A stretch of DNA of 9,783 bases, from positions 1-9,783 of the forward strand of contig JAFGDC010000122.1 of assembly GCA_016932295.1 (NCBI GenBank), given 5' to 3'. Of this stretch, positions 1 to 8,122 are shown piece by piece. Position 1 is the stretch's first letter, and the number at the start of each line of letters is the position of its first letter. The position numbers and the translations under genes are program-made. The notes below the pieces were generated by a model, which saw only the letters and a list, made by a program, of their open reading frames with translations, was not told the origin of the DNA and did not search any database. Source of the DNA: a candidate division CSSED10-310 bacterium. GTDB lineage: Bacteria; CSSED10-310; JAFGDC01.

Positions 1-630
1 ATCGCGGTCTTCGAGGAGCGTGCGGCGGCGCTCGGCACATTTGCTTTCCTGGCCCAGGGGACATTGTATCCGGACGTGATCGAGAGTGTCCCGGTGCATG
101 GCCCGTCGGCGACGATCAAGTCGCACCACAACGTTGGGGGATTGCCCGAGGCCATGACCTTCACCCTCCTGGAACCGCTCCGGCAACTCTTCAAGGACGA
201 GGTGCGGAAGGTAGGCATGGAGCTTGGACTGGCTGAAGAAGTGGTGCAGCGCCAGCCATTTCCGGGACCGGGTCTGGCGGTGCGGATTCTCGGCGAGGTC
301 ACCGCGGAGAGACTGGATATAGTGCGCCGGTCGGATGCCGTCATCTCGACCGAGATTCAGGCGGCCGGACTCTATGGGAGGTTATGGCAGGCCTTCGGAG
401 TCTTGCTGCCGGTGCGCACGGTCGGGGTGATGGGTGATAAACGCACCTATGAACACGTCGTGGCGTTACGGGCCGTGGACAGCGTGGATGGGATGACCGC
501 CGACTGGGCGGACCTTCCCCGCGACGTCCTGAAGCGGATTTCCAATCGGATCATCAACGAAGTCCATGGCGTCAACCGGGTGGTGTATGACATCAGCTCA
601 AAACCACCAGCCACCATCGAATGGGAGTGA
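1..630 (+). CDS. guaA: GMP synthase (glutamine-hydrolysing), C-terminal part
   Basis: This is the last 209 residues of GMP synthase; the gene enters from the left edge in frame 1. The enzyme aminates XMP to GMP in the cytoplasm, using ATP and ammonia from glutamine. The visible part starts in the ATP-pyrophosphatase domain, with the conserved stretch [14 protein letters not shown] and then the loop [12 protein letters not shown]. It continues into the GMP synthase C-terminal dimerisation domain, with [14 protein letters not shown] at visible residues 86-99 and [14 protein letters not shown] further on. It ends in the family's usual tail, [13 protein letters not shown], so the 3' end is intact. 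The glutaminase domain and the pyrophosphatase P-loop lie outside the window. The stop codon sits 2 bp before the preferred dnaE start, suggesting cotranscription. Identification is secure because these motifs are nearly invariant. Confidence 0.97.
   Translation: MAVFEERAAALGTFAFLAQGTLYPDVIESVPVHGPSATIKSHHNVGGLPEAMTFTLLEPLRQLFKDEVRKVGMELGLAEEVVQRQPFPGPGLAVRILGEVTAERLDIVRRSDAVISTEIQAAGLYGRLWQAFGVLLPVRTVGVMGDKRTYEHVVALRAVDSVDGMTADWADLPRDVLKRISNRIINEVHGVNRVVYDISSKPPATIEWE
623..627 (+). promoter_or_regulatory. Shine-Dalgarno site that decides the dnaE start
   Basis: The GGGAG at 623-627 lies inside the last codons of guaA, 5 nt before the ATG at 633. The upstream in-frame ATG at 621 overlaps this site and has no such sequence at the right distance. 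This favours 633 as the dnaE start. Initiation here would probably be coupled to termination of guaA at 630. Confidence 0.6.
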
Positions 631-632
631 GT

Positions 633-3600
633 ATGCCGCACAAGCAGTTCGTCCATCTTCATGTCCATTCCGAATACAGCCTGCTGGACGGCGCCATCCG
701 GTTGGGGCAGTTGGTGCAGGAGGCGGTCAGGCTGGATATGCCGGCGGTGGCACTGACCGATCACGGCAACATGTACGCCGCGGTGGATTTTTATTCTCGC
801 GCCATGGATGCAGGCGTCAAGCCGATCATCGGACAGGAAGCCTACATCGCCCGGGGTTCCCGTTTCGACCGCACGCAGGGTATCGGCTCCAGCTATCATC
901 TCACCCTGTTGGCTGAAAACAACGAGGGTTACAGGAACCTCATGAAGCTCTCGAGTATCGGTTTCCTCGAAGGTTTTTACTACAAGCCCCGAGTCGATAA
1001 AGAGGCCCTGCACCAGTATCACAAGGGCATCATCGCCCTGAGCGGGTGTCTCAAGGGTGAAGTGCCCCAGGCCCTGCTGGAAGGTGAGTACCACAAGGCC
1101 GCCGATCTGGCGGCCGGGTATAGGGAAATCTTCGGTAAGGAGAATTTCTTCCTGGAAATCCAGGACCAGGGGCTGCCGGAAGAGCGCGAGGTGAATCCGC
1201 AACTGATCCGGCTTGCCAGGGAAATGGACCTGGGCATCGTCGCCTGCAATGACTGTCATTACCTGAGGCGCGACGATGCCCGTTTCCATGATATCCTGCT
1301 CTGTATCCAGACCGGAAAGAAACTCGCCGATACCGATCGGATGAAGTTGCCCAACGACGAGTTCTACTTCAAAACGCCTGACGAGATGTTCCGGCTATTC
1401 AAAGAGATTCCTCAAGCGCTGAGCAATACCGTACGCATTGCCGAGCGCTGCGGGGTCAAGATCGAGTTCGGCAAGGACATTCTTCCTCAGTTCGATGTGC
1501 CTGCCGGGTTCGACGAGAAAACCTATCTTCGCCATCTGTGCGAAGAGGGATTGACCGACCGGCTGCAACGGGGCGGTCTGGACGATGCGGAGACGCGCAG
1601 GGTCTACGACGAGCGCCTGGAGATGGAATTGAACGTCATCTTCTCGATGGGGTTTGCCGCATATTTCCTGATCGTCTGGGATTTCATCAACTACGCGCGC
1701 AGCCGGTCGATCCCCGTTGGCCCGGGGCGTGGCTCGGCGGCGGGCAGCCTGGTGGCGTACGTCCTGCGGATCACCGATCTCGATCCCATCAAATACGATC
1801 TGCTGTTTGAACGATTTCTCAATCCCGAGCGGACCAGTATGCCCGATATCGACGTTGACCTTTGTGTCAACGGTCGTGCCCAGGTCATCCATTACGTCCA
1901 TGAGAAGTACGGTGCCGACCGGGTGGCGCAGGTCATCACTTTTGGAACCATGGCGGCCCGGGCGGCAATCCGCGATGTGGGCAGGGTGCTGGACATCCCC
2001 TACGGTGAGGTGGACAAGATCGCAAAACTGGTGCCCCCGGTATTGAACATTTCGCTCGAGGACGCCCTCAAGCAGGAACCGGAACTCCCCAAGCTCATGA
2101 AGAAGGACCGCCGCATCAAGGACCTCATGGATGCTTCCATGGCGCTGGAAGGCCTCAGCCGCCACGCTTCGACCCACGCCGCCGCAGTGGTGATCGCCCG
2201 TGATCCGCTCACCGAGTATGTCCCCTTGGCGAACGATCCCAAGAACAAGACCGGCGAGCTTCCCCTGACACAGTATTCCATGAACTTCATCGCCAGTCTC
2301 GGCCTCCTGAAGATGGATTTCCTCGGCTTGCGCAACCTGACCATCCTGGACAAGACCGTAAAGATCATCGAAAAAACCCGTGGCGAGAAGCTTCAGCTCG
2401 ACGAACTGCCCCTGGACGACGAGAAGGCGTACGGACTGCTTTCCTGTGGGGACACGGTGGGCATATTCCAGTTTGAGAGCACCGGGATGAGGGATTACCT
2501 GCGGCGGTTGAAACCAAGCAATATAGAGGACCTGATCGCCATGGTGGCGCTGTATCGCCCCGGTCCCATCGAGAGCATTCCCAAGTTCATCAACTGCAAA
2601 CACGGCAGGGAGAAGGCTGAATACCTGCATCCGGCGCTCAAGCCCATCCTGGAGAACACCTATGGCGTGATCGTGTACCAGGAGCACATCATGCAGATCG
2701 CCCGGACCATCGCTGGGTTCTCGTACGGGCAGGCTGACATTCTCCGCAAAGCAATCAGCAAGAAGAAGAAGGAACTCCTGAACGAACAGCGGACCCGGTT
2801 CATCACCGGAGCTCAGAAACAGGGGTACAGCCGCAAGCTCGCCGAGGACATCTTCTCCTTCATCGAGCCTTTCGCCCGTTACGGTTTCAACAAGTCACAC
2901 GCAGCCCCGTACGCCTACATCGCCTATCAGACAGCGTATTTGAAGGCGAACTACTCGACCGAATATATGGCTTCGTTGTTGACCGCCGACATGGAACATA
3001 CGGACAAGGTGCTGAAGAGCATCAGCGAATGCCGGAAGATGTGCATTGAAATCCTGCCGCCTGACGTGAATGAGAGTTACCGTGACTTCACGGTATTGGA
3101 CCAGGCCATCCGTTTCGGATTGGCGGCGGTAAAGAATGTCGGCTACAACGCGGTGGATGCGATTCTGAATGCGCGCAAAGAAGGCGGTCCGTTCCAGTCG
3201 CTGTTCGATTTCTGCGAGCGGGTGGACATGCGGGCCGTGAACCGCAGGGTGGTTGAGAACCTCATCAAGTGTGGCGCGTTCGATTCCCTGGCTCCCAACC
3301 GCAACCAGTTGTTGGCGGTGCTCGATCGCGCAATGGAAAACGCTCAATCGACGCAGCGGGACCGCGCCACCGGCCAAATGAGCCTATTCGCGCGGATGAG
3401 CAGGGGCGCTCAGCATGGTCTGGTGATGGATACGCTGCCCGAAACAGATCCCATGTCACCCAAGGAGAGGCTGCTGGCCGAAAAAGAGTCACTGGGATTT
3501 TTCATCACCGGCCATCCCTTGCTGCGTTATCGTAAGGAATTGAAGAATTTCACCACCAACAGCAGCGGCGAATTGATGCACATTCAGGACCAGGAACGGG

Positions 3601-4103
3601 TCAGCATCGCCGGGTTGACATCCGAGATCCGGCCGCGGCAAACGAGGCGCGGGGACACCATGGCCCTCGTCACCTTCGAGGACCTGGAAGGCTTCTTCAA
3701 GGTGATCTTCCGCGCCCAGGAGTACGAGGCGTTCAAAGAGCATCTAGCGCTGGACATGGAACCATTGATCATAAAGGGTCACGTGGAAAGCAATGAAAAA
3801 GGCACCAGCATCATCTGCAGCGAGGTGCTGAGCCTGGAGGAAGCTCGTTCCAAGCTCACCACCACTATCACCATCTCGTTGCCGGTTGACGGCGCCAGCC
3901 GGGACACGATGGAGCAGATCAAGAAGGTGATGGAGGACAATCCGGGCAAGTGCCGGGTCATGTTGGAGTTCGTGTATCCCGAGGAGTCGCGGGTGCGCAG
4001 CGCGCTCATGCAACTGCCTGAAAAGTACAGCATCTCATCCGCCGTGGCCTGCCAGGAGAGCCTCGAAAAGGTACTCGGCGCGGATTGCCTGGTATTCGGT
4101 TAG
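633..4103 (+). CDS. dnaE: DNA polymerase III subunit alpha
   Basis: This is the replicative C-family DNA polymerase, 1156 residues from the ATG at 633 (1160 from 621), close to E. coli DnaE in length. The N-terminal PHP domain has HLHVHS at residues 8-13, TDHG at 42-45 and CNDCHY at 205-210, so many PHP metal-ligand positions look retained. The palm carries VGPGRGSAAG at 362-371 and the catalytic pair in PDIDVD (D405 and D407). The third aspartate is D562 in KMDFLGLRNL. A helix-hairpin-helix region follows at about 830-860. QMSLF at 915-919 fits the internal sliding-clamp-binding motif (E. coli has QADMF near the same place). An OB-fold domain lies at about 985-1065, containing VSIAGLTSEIRPRQTRRGDT. 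Start 633 is preferred because GGGAG precedes it and it aligns better with family N-termini. The stop codon overlaps the accA ribosome binding site. Confidence 0.97.
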   Translation: MPHKQFVHLHVHSEYSLLDGAIRLGQLVQEAVRLDMPAVALTDHGNMYAAVDFYSRAMDAGVKPIIGQEAYIARGSRFDRTQGIGSSYHLTLLAENNEGYRNLMKLSSIGFLEGFYYKPRVDKEALHQYHKGIIALSGCLKGEVPQALLEGEYHKAADLAAGYREIFGKENFFLEIQDQGLPEEREVNPQLIRLAREMDLGIVACNDCHYLRRDDARFHDILLCIQTGKKLADTDRMKLPNDEFYFKTPDEMFRLFKEIPQALSNTVRIAERCGVKIEFGKDILPQFDVPAGFDEKTYLRHLCEEGLTDRLQRGGLDDAETRRVYDERLEMELNVIFSMGFAAYFLIVWDFINYARSRSIPVGPGRGSAAGSLVAYVLRITDLDPIKYDLLFERFLNPERTSMPDIDVDLCVNGRAQVIHYVHEKYGADRVAQVITFGTMAARAAIRDVGRVLDIPYGEVDKIAKLVPPVLNISLEDALKQEPELPKLMKKDRRIKDLMDASMALEGLSRHASTHAAAVVIARDPLTEYVPLANDPKNKTGELPLTQYSMNFIASLGLLKMDFLGLRNLTILDKTVKIIEKTRGEKLQLDELPLDDEKAYGLLSCGDTVGIFQFESTGMRDYLRRLKPSNIEDLIAMVALYRPGPIESIPKFINCKHGREKAEYLHPALKPILENTYGVIVYQEHIMQIARTIAGFSYGQADILRKAISKKKKELLNEQRTRFITGAQKQGYSRKLAEDIFSFIEPFARYGFNKSHAAPYAYIAYQTAYLKANYSTEYMASLLTADMEHTDKVLKSISECRKMCIEILPPDVNESYRDFTVLDQAIRFGLAAVKNVGYNAVDAILNARKEGGPFQSLFDFCERVDMRAVNRRVVENLIKCGAFDSLAPNRNQLLAVLDRAMENAQSTQRDRATGQMSLFARMSRGAQHGLVMDTLPETDPMSPKERLLAEKESLGFFITGHPLLRYRKELKNFTTNSSGELMHIQDQERVSIAGLTSEIRPRQTRRGDTMALVTFEDLEGFFKVIFRAQEYEAFKEHLALDMEPLIIKGHVESNEKGTSIICSEVLSLEEARSKLTTTITISLPVDGASRDTMEQIKKVMEDNPGKCRVMLEFVYPEESRVRSALMQLPEKYSISSAVACQESLEKVLGADCLVFG

Positions 4104-4107
4104 GAGG
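4102..4107 (+). promoter_or_regulatory. Strong Shine-Dalgarno site for accA overlapping the dnaE stop
   Basis: A full AGGAGG is formed partly from the dnaE TAG stop codon and lies 4 nt before the accA ATG at 4112. The site fixes the accA start and rules out the longer in-frame reading from the TTG at 4085. Ribosomes terminating on dnaE would be placed directly over the accA initiation site. Confidence 0.7.
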
Positions 4108-4111
4108 CTTC

Positions 4112-5083
4112 ATGCGAAAACGGGCGTTGGATTTCGAAAAACCCATAACCGAACTGGTCGATCAGTTGAAAAAATTGAAGGATAACCTGCGCTGCCAGAG
4201 CCTGGACTGCACGACCGAGACCCGCGTTCTGGAGCGGGAGATCGTCCATAGGTACAGGGAAATTTTCTCTGATCTGAATGCCTGGCAGCGTACTGAACTA
4301 GCCCGGCATCCCGATCGGCCATATATGCTTGATTATCTCTCCAGGCTGACCACCGATTTCATCGAAATCCACGGGGACCGGCTGTTCGGCGATGATCCCG
4401 CCATCGTCACCGGATTGGCTGTGTACCACGATATGCCGGTGGTACTGGTGGGACATCAGAAGGGACGCGGTACCACGGAAAACCTCAGACGCAATTTCGG
4501 CATGCCCAACCCGGAGGGGTTCCGCAAGGCGCTGCGCGTGATGGAGATGGCCGCCAACCTGGGACATCCCATCATCAGCTTCATCGACACGCCCGGCGCC
4601 TATCCCGGCAAGGGTGCGGAGGAGCGGGGTCAGGCTGAGGCTATCGCGCGCAACCTGCTGATCATGTCCAGGCTGCCCGTGCCGATCGTCACCGTGGTGA
4701 CCGGCGAGGGCGGCAGCGGAGGCGCCCTCGGGCTCAGCGTCGGCGATCGTATCATCATGCAGGAGAACGCCATCTATTCCGTCATCACACCGGAGGGATG
4801 CGCCGCCATCCTGTGGAAGGATGCTCACATGGCGCCGGTGGCGGCGGAGAGCCTTAAATTGACCGCGCTGGACATGGCCCATCTTGGCATCGCCGATGAA
4901 ATCATCCCGGAACCACTCGGTGGCGCGCATCGCAACCATGACCTTGCCGCGCTGATACTCGATAACTATATCTACAAACATATAAAAGAATTGTGCAATA
5001 AATCGGTGAACCAGATCATTCGTGATCGCTATTTCAAATTCAGACGGATCGGACAACTCTTGGAGGATTCCAGGGAGCACTGA
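4112..5083 (+). CDS. accA: Acetyl-CoA carboxylase carboxyltransferase subunit alpha
   Basis: AccA pairs with AccD to form the carboxyltransferase that moves the carboxyl group from carboxybiotin on AccB to acetyl-CoA. The product, malonyl-CoA, starts fatty acid synthesis in the cytoplasm. The protein is 323 residues, against 319 in E. coli. The N-terminus, LDFEKPITEL, matches the family's LDFE-P-I opening. A helical N-terminal region is followed by the crotonase-like fold. Its conserved stretches are GRGTTENLRRNFGMPNPEG from residue 118, FIDTPGAYPGKGAEERGQAE, GEGGSGG at 198-204, and ENAIYSVITPEGCAAILWKD. No key motif is missing. The ATG at 4112 is chosen for its AGGAGG and its match to the family N-terminus. 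The gene lies 8 bp after dnaE, an arrangement also known from other proteobacteria. It is 14 bp before the penicillin-binding protein gene. Confidence 0.97.
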   Translation: MRKRALDFEKPITELVDQLKKLKDNLRCQSLDCTTETRVLEREIVHRYREIFSDLNAWQRTELARHPDRPYMLDYLSRLTTDFIEIHGDRLFGDDPAIVTGLAVYHDMPVVLVGHQKGRGTTENLRRNFGMPNPEGFRKALRVMEMAANLGHPIISFIDTPGAYPGKGAEERGQAEAIARNLLIMSRLPVPIVTVVTGEGGSGGALGLSVGDRIIMQENAIYSVITPEGCAAILWKDAHMAPVAAESLKLTALDMAHLGIADEIIPEPLGGAHRNHDLAALILDNYIYKHIKELCNKSVNQIIRDRYFKFRRIGQLLEDSREH

Positions 5084-5085
5084 AC

Positions 5086-5089
5086 GGAG
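5086..5089 (+). promoter_or_regulatory. Shine-Dalgarno site supporting a GTG start
   Basis: GGAG at 5086-5089 lies 8 nt before the GTG at 5098, in the short gap after the accA stop at 5081-5083. It supports initiation of the penicillin-binding protein at a GTG codon rather than at a later ATG. Confidence 0.5.
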
Positions 5090-5097
5090 ACAACCGG

Positions 5098-6729
5098 GTG
5101 ACGAACCAGGTTCCTGAACAGCTTGTCCAGTTCATCAGTCGCAGTATCTCCATCATTTTCCTCATCATGCTCGTCCGGACCTGGATCCGGATCCTGAGCA
5201 ACCTGCGCGGTGGCGGCGCATCATCCGGACAGCCGCCGACCGCCGCCGTATTGCCGGGCCGTTCAGCACCCGTTTACTGGTGCGGCCTGTTCTGTTTCGC
5301 CGCCATCCTGTTGTCCCAAGCCTTCTGGCAACTGGGAGGATTCCTCCACGATGATTTCATGCGTACCGTGCGGATGTACGACAGGAGAATGCCAAACTAC
5401 GCGCGATCATACCAGAAGGGATTGATTCTCGACCGGCATGGAACGGTGCTCGCCGGCAATCGATCCGAGGGAGCGGACATCATCAGGTATTATCCTTACG
5501 GCGATGCCAGCGCGCATATCGTGGGCTACGATCATTTCAAGTACGGCCGGACAGGGATGGAGGCACAACGTTATGCCTATCTGAACGGCCGCACGGTTGG
5601 TTCGGCCGGTGAGTTGATGACGGTGCTGCACAACCTGTTCAACCATGAAGCCATGCGGGGAAATGATATCGACCTCACCATCGACATCGGGTTGCAGCGC
5701 GAGGCAGTGAGGCTGCTTGGAAACCGACGGGGTGCTGTCGTGGTGATGGATCCGCGCGACGGCGACCTGATCGTATGCGCCAGTGCTCCCGGTTTCGATA
5801 CCAACCATCTGGACGGCGCGCTGTTCGACGAAAACGACGAGTCCGCGCCACTGCTGAATCGCTGCTTCCACGGCCGGTATCCGCCTGGTTCCACTTTCAA
5901 GATCATCCCCGCCCTGCTTGCCATCCGTAGTCCCAAGTCCCATGTCTTCCATTGCGGCGCGAATGGGTATTCACCACTCGTGAATGAACGTGGAATCAAA
6001 GATCACGAATTTTACGAGGCGAGGGAAAACAATACCGAGTGGCAGGGTCACGGCCGGATCGGCTTGAGAGATGCGTTCGTACAGTCCTGCAACGTCTATT
6101 TTGCACAGCTCGGCGTGAGTCTCGGTTATGACAAAATCTACCAGCAGGCTCAGCAATTACTGCTGGACCGGCCGATTCAGGTGATGCCTCCAACCAGGTG
6201 GGATGAAGCGCTCGTCTGTTCCGCCAGCGAGCTTCCATCGCCGGCCAACGTGAACGTGATGGAACTTACCCTGGTCTCTATCGGACAGGGGCGGCTCATG
6301 GTCTCACCGCTTCACCTGTGCATGGTCTCGTCGATCATCGCCAACCGTGGCTGGGCGCCTGCGCCGAGGCTGCTGCGGTCACAATCCACGGCATCCCTGG
6401 GAAACGCCCTTCCTGAGGATGCCTGCCGGCACATCGGAACACTCATGCGAGAGGTAGTGGAGGAAGGCACCGGCCGGGCCGCCAGGGGAGGCAGGGTCAC
6501 CATCGCCGGCAAAACGGGAACGGCGGAAAATCCATGTGGTTCGGGGCATGGCATCTTTATCGGCTTCGCGCCATGTGACGAACCGCGGCTCGCCTTCGCT
6601 GTACTCATCGAAAATGCCGGCTTCGCATCCCGATCTGCCGTCCCCGTGGCGAAACAACTCATGGACAAAGCCTGGGAACTCGGATATTTCGCGCAACCAC
6701 CAGAAACCGCGGGGGACACCTCTTCATGA
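5098..6729 (+). CDS. Class B penicillin-binding protein, PbpA-like transpeptidase
   Basis: This 543-residue protein is a predicted D,D-transpeptidase that cross-links peptidoglycan peptides in the periplasm. All three penicillin-binding motifs are present: SxxK as STFK at 265-268 (catalytic S265), SxN as SCN at 330-332, and KTGT from K472. The pedestal region is short. It contains KGLILDRHGTVLA at 107-119, then YPYGDASAHIVGYDHFKYG and a GMEAQRYAYLNG stretch. This resembles mycobacterial PbpA more than the long pedestals of E. coli FtsI or PBP2. Two hydrophobic segments precede it, at about 18-32 and 59-82. The second is the expected membrane anchor; the first is unusual and is flanked and interrupted by arginines. 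The start is a GTG with GGAG 8 nt upstream. The stop overlaps the next gene's ATG, so this transpeptidase probably forms a wall-synthase complex with that SEDS protein. Its cellular role (division, elongation or differentiation) cannot be read from the sequence. Confidence 0.93.
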   Translation: MTNQVPEQLVQFISRSISIIFLIMLVRTWIRILSNLRGGGASSGQPPTAAVLPGRSAPVYWCGLFCFAAILLSQAFWQLGGFLHDDFMRTVRMYDRRMPNYARSYQKGLILDRHGTVLAGNRSEGADIIRYYPYGDASAHIVGYDHFKYGRTGMEAQRYAYLNGRTVGSAGELMTVLHNLFNHEAMRGNDIDLTIDIGLQREAVRLLGNRRGAVVVMDPRDGDLIVCASAPGFDTNHLDGALFDENDESAPLLNRCFHGRYPPGSTFKIIPALLAIRSPKSHVFHCGANGYSPLVNERGIKDHEFYEARENNTEWQGHGRIGLRDAFVQSCNVYFAQLGVSLGYDKIYQQAQQLLLDRPIQVMPPTRWDEALVCSASELPSPANVNVMELTLVSIGQGRLMVSPLHLCMVSSIIANRGWAPAPRLLRSQSTASLGNALPEDACRHIGTLMREVVEEGTGRAARGGRVTIAGKTGTAENPCGSGHGIFIGFAPCDEPRLAFAVLIENAGFASRSAVPVAKQLMDKAWELGYFAQPPETAGDTSS

Positions 6730-8021
6730 GCACCGTGCAGCGCGATTCAATCCTGGAACGATTCAGGCGGCGACCCATAGAGGGCGGCCTCCTGTTCACT
6801 GCGTTCATCTCGTTGCTGGTTGGATTCGGCGGGATCTTCGTGGTGCGCTGGTCGCGAAGTCTTCCGGTCCGGTACGAGGACTGGGGGATGTTGCCGGCAT
6901 TGTTCGCAGGCTTCTTCCTGACCCATCTGCTGTTCGGCGCGGTGAAATTCCGCGGCGATCAATTATTGCTGCCTGGTGCGTTCCTGCTGATGGGGCTGGG
7001 CGTGGTGGTGCAATATCGCTATGGATTCATCGATTACATGGCCTTCACCAGTTGGCGTTATGCGGGGTATCCCATCGGCTTGGCGGTGTTCGCGCTCCTG
7101 GTTCTTTTCCTCAGGCAGGGTGGCGATCGCCTGGTGCTCGCATTGTATGGCCTGGCCTTGCCTGCCGTGCTCGCCATCCAGGCGTTCCTGCTGGTGTTCG
7201 GAGTGACCTACAGGGGGGCTCGATTCGCGCCGGGTAACATGACCCCGTCGGAGCTGATCAAGCCACTGATGGTGATCCTGTTCGCTGGATTTCTGCATCG
7301 GTTCGCTGACGATCTGCGCCGTGGTCCAGCCTGGCTACCCCTGCCGTTGCCCGCCACCGGCGCGGTGATCAGGATCGCGATTATCATGACTCCGCCATTT
7401 CTGTTGGTCATTTTCCTGAAGGACATGGGGCTGCTGGCAGTCCTGCTCTTAACCTTCGCGATGCTGCTCTATCTCGCCACCAGGAAATGCGGGTACCTCG
7501 TCCTGCTGGCTGGGGCGTGTGTGGGTGGCGTGGCTGTACTGTCTCGATTCATGGACTATTGGAGCATTCGATTCATCGCCTGGAGGGATCCGTTTGCCGT
7601 GGCCACAACCCAAGGATACCAGACGGTGCAAAGCCTGATGGCATTGTTTTCAGGCGGTTGGCTGGGGCGGGGTTTGGGCGAGGGCAATCCGGACCGCATT
7701 CCAATCGTGCAGACTGATTTTGTGTATGCGGGTTTGGGGGAAGAGCTTGGGTTTATCGGGTGCGCGGTGATCCTGACGGTGTTCGCGGTGCTTTTTCATC
7801 GCGGGTTGAGAATCGGCCTGACCAGGAAGGATCATTTCCAGGCGTTGCTGGTGACCGGCGCTATCCTGTGCCTGGCGATCCAGACTATCATCAACCTCGG
7901 CGGGGTAGTGAACCTTATCCCCATCACCGGCATTACCCTGCCGTTCGTGAGCAAGGGCGGGTCGTCCCTGGTGGCCACCATGATCCTGATGGGTTTCATC
8001 GTGGGTTTGTCAGAGGACTGA
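6726..8021 (+). CDS. SEDS-family peptidoglycan glycosyltransferase (RodA/FtsW-like)
   Basis: This 431-residue integral membrane protein has roughly ten or more hydrophobic segments between residue 20 and the C-terminus. SEDS proteins polymerise lipid II into glycan strands and work with a cognate class B penicillin-binding protein, here the gene immediately upstream. Family motifs include PSELIKPLMV at 174-183, KDMGLLAVLLL near 232, GYQTVQSL near 297, and GGWLGRGLGEG at 310-320. IPIVQTDFVYAGLGEELG at 325-342 contains D331, the candidate catalytic aspartate, and the conserved GEE. The C-terminal signature ITGITLPFVSKGGSS ends at 414. The ATG overlaps the previous stop as ATGA, and only a weak G-rich stretch near 6711-6715 could serve as ribosome binding site. 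Translation is therefore probably coupled to the upstream gene. RodA, FtsW and SpoVE types cannot be told apart safely by eye; IPIVQTDF resembles actinobacterial RodA. Confidence 0.93.
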   Translation: MSTVQRDSILERFRRRPIEGGLLFTAFISLLVGFGGIFVVRWSRSLPVRYEDWGMLPALFAGFFLTHLLFGAVKFRGDQLLLPGAFLLMGLGVVVQYRYGFIDYMAFTSWRYAGYPIGLAVFALLVLFLRQGGDRLVLALYGLALPAVLAIQAFLLVFGVTYRGARFAPGNMTPSELIKPLMVILFAGFLHRFADDLRRGPAWLPLPLPATGAVIRIAIIMTPPFLLVIFLKDMGLLAVLLLTFAMLLYLATRKCGYLVLLAGACVGGVAVLSRFMDYWSIRFIAWRDPFAVATTQGYQTVQSLMALFSGGWLGRGLGEGNPDRIPIVQTDFVYAGLGEELGFIGCAVILTVFAVLFHRGLRIGLTRKDHFQALLVTGAILCLAIQTIINLGGVVNLIPITGITLPFVSKGGSSLVATMILMGFIVGLSED

Positions 8022-8122
8022 GTCCGGCCGAGGAATAGTCACCGGTACGCCGGAACCTGTCCCGGTGAACAAGCGGATTCGGTGGATATCGTCAGTGTGG
8101 TACTGGATCGAGTATCAACGAT
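8022..8122. other. Intergenic stretch downstream of the SEDS gene
   Basis: No gene was recognised here. It contains a perfect 7-bp inverted repeat, TCACCGG at 8039-8045 and CCGGTGA at 8062-8068, separated by 16 nt. It lies 18 bp after the SEDS stop codon. It could be a weak transcript-end structure, but no T-run follows, so it is not called a terminator. A short direct repeat, CAACGAT, occurs at 8116-8122 and 8126-8132. Confidence 0.4.

Noticed and set aside
621..632. Alternative dnaE start at the ATG at 621, adding MGVS
   Set aside because: It overlaps the end of guaA, lacks a well-placed ribosome binding site, and adds residues not typical of DnaE N-termini. The ATG at 633 has GGGAG 5 nt upstream.
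1395..2687. Long reverse-strand open frame (430 codons) opposite dnaE, with similar ones at 447-1289 and 4298-5080
   Set aside because: They lie antisense to strongly conserved dnaE, guaA and accA codons, have no recognisable motifs, and are expected as shadows in GC-rich DNA.
6536..7237. Forward open frame of 233 codons across the penicillin-binding protein/SEDS junction
   Set aside because: It overlaps two genes with intact family motifs in other frames. Its translation is Arg/Pro/His-rich and recognisable as no family.
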